Assembly: GCA_036971615.1 (NCBI GenBank) | Contig: JAYKKR010000007.1 | Coordinates: 310,001 to 374,000 of the forward strand | From: Amyloporia xantha | Lineage: Eukaryota; Basidiomycota; Agaricomycetes; Polyporales; Adustoporiaceae | Reading direction: 5' to 3' | DNA: 64,000 bases | Shown here: positions 57,657 through 64,000 of the stretch, piece after piece | Layout of the letters: every line of letters starts with the position of its first letter | Position numbering within the stretch: position 1 is the first letter of the stretch | Notes under the pieces: generated by a model | The model's database searches: none | The model's input: the letters and a program-made list of their open reading frames with translations, nothing else | Told to the model about the DNA's origin: nothing | Translations under genes and position numbers: made by a program

Positions 57657-58088
57657 ATGTCACACATAGCTCACGAAACGGACGACGAAGATAACACTCA
57701 TTCGGATGTGAGCACATTAGTCGATTCCGATGAAGGCGGCACCGGAGCACCATCGTACAACGCTGCCGACCTTATTGATCTCTATGCCGAAGAATCCGAT
57801 AACGAGGGCGGACACCCGACAACTGGTGATGCGTCCTCGCTTTATAGTGCATCCGACACCATCGCATTGGGGCCTAATACTAGCACAGAACAACCTCCGC
57901 CAGCTTCTGTCTCAGACAATCTGAATCCCCTCAAGCGGAAACGTTCAGCTGCTTTCTCCCCGGACGCCGGATCGTCTGACATTGTCGTGTCCAACGATGC
58001 TACTCTAGACGACGACACGACTGCACCTCCACCGCCACGTCGAACGAGACGCGGTACCACTGCGAGTGCAAAACCCAAAAGTCCGTAG
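57657..58088 (+). CDS. Acidic/Ser-rich hypothetical protein with basic tail
   Basis: ATG at 57657, only 13 bp after the previous stop. About 143 residues: an acidic low-complexity N-terminal half (HETDDEDNTHSDVSTLVDSD, EESDNEGG), then NPLKRKRSAAFSP (a nuclear-localisation-like basic cluster) and PPPPRRTRRGT at the C-terminus. It is probably disordered and nuclear. Function unknown. Confidence 0.5.
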   Translation: MSHIAHETDDEDNTHSDVSTLVDSDEGGTGAPSYNAADLIDLYAEESDNEGGHPTTGDASSLYSASDTIALGPNTSTEQPPPASVSDNLNPLKRKRSAAFSPDAGSSDIVVSNDATLDDDTTAPPPPRRTRRGTTASAKPKSP

Positions 58089-58445
58089 GCGGTGGTTCTC
58101 TCCATACAGCACAATACATATCGAGCAGTATCCTTTCATTTTCCTCATGTCTCAATCGCAACTGTTATGTGGCAGGCCGGGAGCCGTCTCCACAGATTCT
58201 TTCCATATTCCGAAGTGTTTTCTACTGTCGATGCCGGTCGTCGCTATCGCATTCCTCGATATGTCTCATTTTCATCTATTGTAAAATCAATGCGACTCGT
58301 TAATACACCACTGCTCCTTCTCATACATGTTACCTTGTCTCTTGTTTTACATTTGTCACACCGTCTGTACGTTGTCCAAGGTCAGTCTCTAACCGGGTCA
58401 CAGCTAGCACATGCCTAAGAGGGACTGTGTGACAACAAAACGAGT
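58089..58445. other. Spacer with short hydrophobic frames
   Basis: Two overlapping plus-strand frames (to 58284 and 58418) contain hydrophobic runs such as LLLLIHVTLSLVLHL. Neither can be preferred. Confidence 0.4.
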
Positions 58446-58619
58446 ATGCAGAGCACAACGCCACAGGACGTAACAGACCACCAACAGTCAACGCAGATGG
58501 TGTCCGCCGAAGATATACCGGATTACGCGACCAGCGATAGTACTAGTACAGTAATCGCGTCGCTCTGCAACAGACGGCTAGCAAAAAGTCGCTCTTTCAG
58601 CACTGTGCAATCAGCCTGA
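58446..58619 (+). CDS. Very small ORF, 57 residues
   Basis: ATG at 58446 to TGA at 58617-58619: MQSTTPQDVTDHQQSTQMVS, then AEDIPDYATSDSTSTV and a basic end. Gln/Ser/Thr-rich, probably disordered. It continues the same-strand ORF series. Coding status is uncertain because of its length. Confidence 0.25.
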   Translation: MQSTTPQDVTDHQQSTQMVSAEDIPDYATSDSTSTVIASLCNRRLAKSRSFSTVQSA

Positions 58620-59644
58620 CATCGCGACGAAGTGAGCGGCACCGTCGACGTCGACTCGACCCAGAACGTCGACGTTAAAACGTTGGTCTCAACGGCTCAA
58701 TGTCATGTGTATGCTGAAAAAATTACAACGCTTATTTGACGGATTGTTTTCGACCTAGCCTGCCGTTCCTAGCTAGCACAGGACTGAGATCCAGAGCGAT
58801 CCCGAGTACGGTGAGAGCACGTGGCTACTGCAGAAGGCGCGTCACGCGAACAGCGTCCGAGTATAGAGTACGACACGGGAAGAAAATGTGAGGGGTGTCC
58901 GCTGCGTCTGAAGGGCGAATGCATACGCGTGCGTGGGCATTCAGACCGGGTAGGGTGTGGCGGCGTGAACAATGCAAACCGACGTGAGGATTGTCATATA
59001 CACCACTAGTACGACGGTTATGTGCAATTCAAATCGACGTTTGACAAGCAGGGCGACTCGTTTGCTGAGTATCGCGCTGCTGGCATGGAATCCGACGCTG
59101 TTGCGCAGATCATGTGTCAGAGGATGACTGGCCGCGGGGTCAGTGCTATCTCCATTCAAAGACCACTTGTATCACGTGATGACGGGGCCGAGATCAATGT
59201 CTATAAGCCGACAGCCACCAATGACTCGCAGAGACCTCTCTATCCGGCACATTCCAACCCCTCCTGCAATGAGGACGACAATGGCTGCAACATAGACTTG
59301 TATAACAACATAAGGAAATACTCATCCGAGTCACTGGCACAGTATTGTAACGGCACATTACTATGTGCAATGGTCTATTTAGGTATGACGGTCTCTCGTA
59401 AATAGAAATGGACTTTCGTAGGTACAAACGGACTCTTGTAGATACTCGCGTGCGCGTGCTTACTGTACGCGATGACTCAGGCTTCGGGTATATCCGTATG
59501 TACTTAGAACTTTGCCTGCACCCTGTATCTCTCTTCGTCGAGCCAACGCCAGTATTTGGGCATCGACCCTCTTTGTTTGCGATCCTCTGCTTGCTTCTCG
59601 TCATAACGGCTCTCATCACAGTCTCGCCTGTTACAAGTATATAG
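58620..59644. other. No gene recognised
   Basis: The plus frame to 59405 (127 codons, no ATG at its start) and overlapping minus frames show no motifs. Confidence 0.4.
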
Positions 59645-60710
59645 TGGTAACTTTGATCATGATGGCGATGACAATTGGACAACAAAAAAGGGTAAACATG
59701 ACTTTCAAGAAATATTCTAAGGTAATGCTCCTATGGGTAACAAACAACGTTTTATATGTTACTTTAACAAACCCCCTTGCAACAAAAGTTCACTATCTTT
59801 GCCTTCCTGATGTGCCTTGTGCGCAGCAAGGCAACCATCGTAAAGCTTTTGCAATCGCTCGGAACGACTGGAAAGATAGATATATATCATCTTTAGTAAT
59901 GCACAATACATTAAAACTGACTTGTACTGACCGGCACAGACTGAAAGTATGGTCTAAATCTGCCTTTGCCATTGGAGGCAAACGCACATATGCCCTACAA
60001 GCAGCCGTATACAAATCCTCTCTGATTGGTATAAATTGCAAAGGTGCAATGTCTGATAAAGACTTCAACACTCCAGAGCGTATGTCGCTTGCACGGTAAT
60101 AAGACATGACATGATACGTGTAGCCCTTCACTGCTATGCAGAAGAACTACCACATATATTTATATGTTACTATGATAGAAATGAACGAATGGTAAATACT
60201 AACCTTCCGTATTAACCCATCGTCAGCCAGACAATTCTGTTCTGTCCATGGACCGCAGATTGATGCTTCCAAAGCAGTCTCTGGATAACAACCTAGTTGA
60301 AGTGCAAAGTGGCCTTTATCTAGGGGATTAAATTTGCTTGACAATGGATTATTGACAGCAGGAACTTTAGGGCTCAGTTCTCGACACATCTGACATCTAC
60401 GTGTCAGTTCTGGTATCAACAATTATGACCACACAGAGAAAACCTGCCATAAATCCATTTGTAAAACGTTTATCACTCCACTGCACATCATCTGTCAAGA
60501 CACTGTTCCCAAATTCTCCAATATAATAGACAAATATTGCACCACTTGCTGCAATGACACGTAACTGCCGTTCAGCATTCATTACACAAAACTGCATGAC
60601 TGGTCGTGTTTGACCAGTACGATGAGCTTCGACAGCAAGAAGTGCATCGTAAGGAGTATTCAACCATCCAGTAAGAGACATGATGGTAGTAAGATATCAA
60701 AAGTCAACGT
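59645..60710. other. A+T-richer island with possible helicase-like remnant
   Basis: Base and codon usage are visibly more A+T-rich than the neighbours. A plus frame (59660-60099) is Lys-rich without motif. On the minus strand, an ATG at 60681 opens MSLTGWLNTPYDALLAVEAH, then RTGQTRPVMQFCVMNAERQL. The HRTGQTRPV string resembles helicase motif VI of SNF2-type enzymes. A second minus frame (60422-60147) contains CQMCRELSPK. These may be exons of one decayed or foreign gene; identification is weak. Confidence 0.3.
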
Positions 60711-60730
60711 GTGTTGCAATGCTTCCAAAC

Positions 60731-60757
60731 ATGCCACCTCCTCACATAAGGTGGCAT
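60731..60757. repeat. Perfect 9-bp hairpin at the island's edge
   Basis: Arms atgccacct and aggtggcat with a 9-base loop, directly beside the A+T-richer island. It could be a mobile-element end or a terminator-like structure. No matching copy is seen at the other edge. Confidence 0.7.
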
Positions 60758-61776
60758 TAACCATGTGACCGATACAGAAACAATGAACTTGTCACATTGA
60801 CTGACAGCCTTACATTCAATCATGTCAGTAATGATATTGTAGCAGATATTTCTGTCTGTGGTATCAATTGTCAAATATCAAGAAGTTGGCTGACTTCAGA
60901 TATGTCAAGCAAGATGCACAACAAAATTACACGTCATATAATATTCTGTGCAACTCACCAGAATTTTACTGACCCAAATTACTCATCTCGCAATGTCAGT
61001 CAGATGGCTTCCACTGAACAAGGCACTGTTAAAGAAATTGAGAATCAATTGTTGCATCTCATTGCAAATAGTACACTGTTTATCATTGCATGCTATGCCA
61101 GGCAATGCGTGCACCCCCCAAGTCGGCAGAAACGCGAAAGTGACGATTTTGTCACAGAGCATAACGCACACGGGTTGAAAGCCCGATGAGCTTTCTTAAA
61201 CAAGCTTATCATCGAGGATTGCGGAGAAACATCTACAGGCATTGGATTTAAAGATCCGACCAAAGTCCGATATGGAGCAGTGACTCACTAATGTCACAGA
61301 CAGCCCAACTGTTGAAAAGATGGGGATCATGAGCAACTCACCAGTTCACTTTCGTTCAAGCTCGATGTGAGAGTAGGCGTACAAAAACCTACATATATGT
61401 GAAGTTACTAAGGAAATCGATGGAGTTGAGAGGTGGTATTGCGGCCCTGCCGACTTCGGGAGTGCGGTACGATTATACAGTCTCTCCCCATGATCACGTG
61501 ATTGGTTCCGCGTGAGAACTCACCAAACTCGGTCCTTGTGTCGTGTCCAGGTCTGCCCGGAGGGCCCTGGTTATAGCAACTGAAGCCTTTATAATAATGA
61601 AATAATATGTCACGATAACGCTCATCATAAATTACGATTGTGATTCCGATTGTGATATCATAGGACCTATCCAGACATGATAAGTCGTATCCTGGGGACC
61701 GTTGCGCGTCCGAACGCCAGGATACTGACCACTGCTAGATCTCGCGACCGTCGAACACAACTGCGAGCGAGCAATC
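60758..61776. other. Intergenic and promoter region of the last gene
   Basis: A 130-codon plus frame (60797-61189) has no motif. A palindromic atcacgtgat lies at about 61493. No other feature is supportable. Confidence 0.5.
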
Positions 61777-64000
61777 ATGTCTGACCCGCCAAAGAAACCA
61801 GGTTCTCTTCGGGATCGTATTGCGGCCTTTGAGAAGGGCGGCTCCGCTCCTTCGTCAGCACCAGCACCAGCACCAGCACCGAGACCCAAGCCTGCAGGAG
61901 GTGTTTCCTGGAAGCCCAAACCTCTTTCGCCTCCATCTTCACCGAAGCCCGCAGACAGTGCCCATGGATCTGACAGGCATGGTGGAATGTCTGCAGCAGA
62001 TGCAAAGGCCGCTATCGGCCAAGGTGGGAGCCTGAAGGAGCGTATGGCTGCCTTGCAAGGCCAGCGTGCATTTGGGGGTGCGCCGTCGCCGCCACCCAAG
62101 CCAGCGACCGAGAAACCCAAGTGGAAACCCCCTCCTGTTATTGCTGCGCCTTCGTCAGAAGAGGGTGATGACGCAGAGAAGCCGAGGGCTGCTACACCCC
62201 CGGCGCGTCATGAGCCAGAGGAAGTGGAGGAGCCCAAGATTTCTGGAGATACTGACCATCCTCCTGAGTCGGAGGAAAGGGACGCTGAGCCTGACCCCAA
62301 GGAGGAAGAGAGACAGCGCCGAGCTGCTATCGCTGCGCGCATGGCGCGCCTTGGCGGCGCCAGAGTTGGCATGGCCCCGCCTGTCTTCGCGAAGAAGCCC
62401 GACGTCAAGAGAGCAGAGGCTTCCAAGGTCGAAGAAGATAAGGAGAAGCCTACAGAGTCTCCTTCTCCCAGCGTAGGCCCTACTGGTAAGTCTACAACAA
62501 TATAGCATTCTAAAGGCATGTTGTGACTGCTGAGTAGTGCCTCCGATTATCTCTCCTCCCTCTGCGACATCCGGTTCCGTTACGTCTGAACACTCAGATG
62601 TCGCAGCAACAGGTATCTCTAATTCAATGCTCAGATTATCGGTTTCAATCGCTGACTTGATCTATGTAGACTATTTTGAAGCCAAGGACACTGGCTTGCT
62701 GTCACCCGATTCAGATGCTGCTGCTGCCGTTCGATCTCCTTCCATGCCTGTGCCTGTGGGTCCACGGAGGGCCGCTCCGCCGCGCAAGCGTGCAGCCAAG
62801 TCGCCATCTCCCGCGCCTGCAATAGTTCTGGGTGAAGGTGTATTGAACCAGAGTCCGTCCCCCGTACCAGGAGTAGCGGTGGAGCAAGCAGCTGTGACGA
62901 ATGAGCCAGTGGAACCACACGGAGATCGCGAACCTGAAATGAGAGGGTCACAGATCGAGACGCTTCTCGCGAACGTTCACATTTCGGATCCAGATGCTAC
63001 GGAAGAAACGAAAGAAGCTCCCACCGGAGAGACAGCCCAACTTATGGGAATTGTTAGGACTCAGGAAGTAGCGGAGGCAACGCCTGATACATTACATGGC
63101 ACAGAACCAGAGCAAATCACGCACATCGCAGTCGAGTCCGTGGAGCCGACACCGCATAACTCAATTGACGCCATTGAGGTCCCGGTCGAATCGGAAGGAA
63201 TTTCTGGATCCCCCACAGACGAGGCACGAATTTCCCCTCCGATGCAGGCCGTCATGGACCTGACGGAAGAGGAAGACGCTGAAATTGCCCGGCGTAAACG
63301 CACTGCTGAGCGTCTCGCGAAGATGGGTGGTGTGAATCCGTTAGCTGGGCCTCCTGTTCCCACGTCGCCTCCCACTTCGCCTCCTCTACCCTCTGCAACG
63401 CCCGCTGTTGTCGAAAGGCGCCAGAGTCTGCGAAAGGATAGCCATGACTCTCTTATTACGCCCGGATCACAAGAAGGGGTGCAACCTTCCGTCGTACGAC
63501 GTGGCAGTACTGATTCTGTCGCTTCCCGGTCGCAGCTAGCAGCCGCTGCGCACGAGACACCTCGATCGCCGCCCATGATCCCATCGTCGCCGAAGGCAGA
63601 TGTGCTAGGCCGAAAGGGGAGTGTGGGATCGGTGATGTCAACTGCGAGCAGAGAGCTTCCGGCACGCAGCATGTCTCAGGATGGTGAATCTTAATGCTTG
63701 TCTTCGTCTGCATGGTAATGTGCAGGCGGATCTATGTTGTACAGTAGTCATTGATTCCATTGCTTTCGTGTAGATCACAGATCGGTAGCGGGATACGCGC
63801 CCGGACTCCACGAGGAGCCTGAATCCATACCGGAGTCAGTTGAGAGAACCATTACCGAAGAGGAAGGCGAGGAGCCAGTCCAGTCGCATGGTTCTTATCA
63901 TGCGCCTCGTGATGTGCAGGAACTCATCGAGGAAGAACGGATGCAGAGAAATGAAACGCAACATCGGTATGAAGAGGAGCTATCCGATGATGAACTCGCG
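61777..64000 (+). CDS. BBC1/MTI1-like cortical actin adaptor, 3' end outside window
   Basis: Exons are 61777-62485, 62538-62612, 62670-63683 and 63774 to the window end, with introns of 52, 57 and 90 bp in phase. The protein is long and Pro/Glu-rich and probably mostly disordered. Short conserved blocks are PGSLRDRIAAFEKG, a PAPAPAPAP run (CACCAG codon repeat near 61860), GGSLKERMAALQGQ, KPKWKPPPV, RRAAIAARMARLGGARVGMA, ARRKRTAERLAKMGGVNPLA and VQELIEEERMQRN. These blocks are typical of fungal BBC1/MTI1-type proteins that bind type I myosin and regulate Arp2/3 actin patches through their proline-rich stretches. The SH3 or C-terminal domain would lie beyond the window. The ATG at 61777 is the natural start. 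Assignment rests on remembered family blocks. Confidence 0.65.

Noticed and set aside
51783..58619. Calling the small ORF series definite Helitron cargo
   Set aside because: No verified Helitron 3' end lies beyond 58.6 kb and a candidate hairpin already occurs near 51.0 kb, so it is kept only as a hypothesis.
1..64000. tRNA or rRNA genes
   Set aside because: Several GGTTCGA-like strings were inspected (for example near 28338 and 38975), but no cloverleaf with matching arms could be drawn; no rRNA-like block was seen.

Overview
The window reads as nuclear DNA of an agaricomycete (basidiomycete) fungus. Coding density is moderate, and introns are short (about 45-90 bp) with GT...AG borders. 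It carries gene families typical of mushroom-forming fungi: a TKL-type kinase, F-box proteins, BTB proteins, AT-hook proteins and a Helitron. No rRNA, tRNA, CRISPR or prokaryotic-style operon is evident. The gene models are my own joins of exons by reading frame, splice signals and family conservation; no alignment was run.

Left part (1-21.7 kb). A TKL kinase (minus) is followed by about 3.5 kb without a recognisable gene. Then come TAF6 (plus, with a one-base frameshift in the histone-fold region), a complete six-exon F-box gene (plus), and an AT-hook gene (minus) containing a 213-bp tandem duplication and an in-frame stop. A roughly 100-bp inverted copy of that gene's 3' end lies beyond its own start. 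Next are two decayed housekeeping genes side by side on the minus strand: cytoplasmic tryptophanyl-tRNA synthetase and TATA-binding protein. The TBP copy has lost its whole second lobe. An F-box protein of 615 residues (minus) closes this part.

Middle part (21.7-43.7 kb). This is gene-poor sequence with scattered agaric-specific genes: a 235-residue unknown, a decayed gene end, a BTB protein, a second F-box protein, a nucleotidyltransferase-like protein with an Asp-rich repeat, and a small multi-exon unknown. It also holds two spliced minus-strand genes for the large (R1) and small (R2) subunits of class I ribonucleotide reductase. Their intron-exon structures are well preserved and R2 is open throughout, but key catalytic residues are replaced: the R1 radical cysteine by serine, one R1 radical-transfer tyrosine by asparagine, and an R2 iron-ligand glutamate by lysine. 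This matched pair of apparently inactive subunits, about 6.3 kb apart, is the most unusual content of the window.

Right part (43.7-64 kb). An intact 2,007-residue Helitron Rep-helicase (plus) is followed over 8 kb by several short, intronless, same-strand ORFs. One neighbouring pair overlaps and another lies 13 bp apart. This could be Helitron cargo or an uncharacterised cluster. Mixed in are a casein-kinase-1-like fragment and a second BTB gene. An A+T-richer island with a perfect hairpin follows, and the window ends inside a BBC1/MTI1-like cortical-actin adaptor gene.

Taken together, ordinary housekeeping genes sit at the edges and a mobile-element-rich, decaying interior carries broken or inactivated copies of essential genes (TrpRS, TBP, RNR R1/R2).
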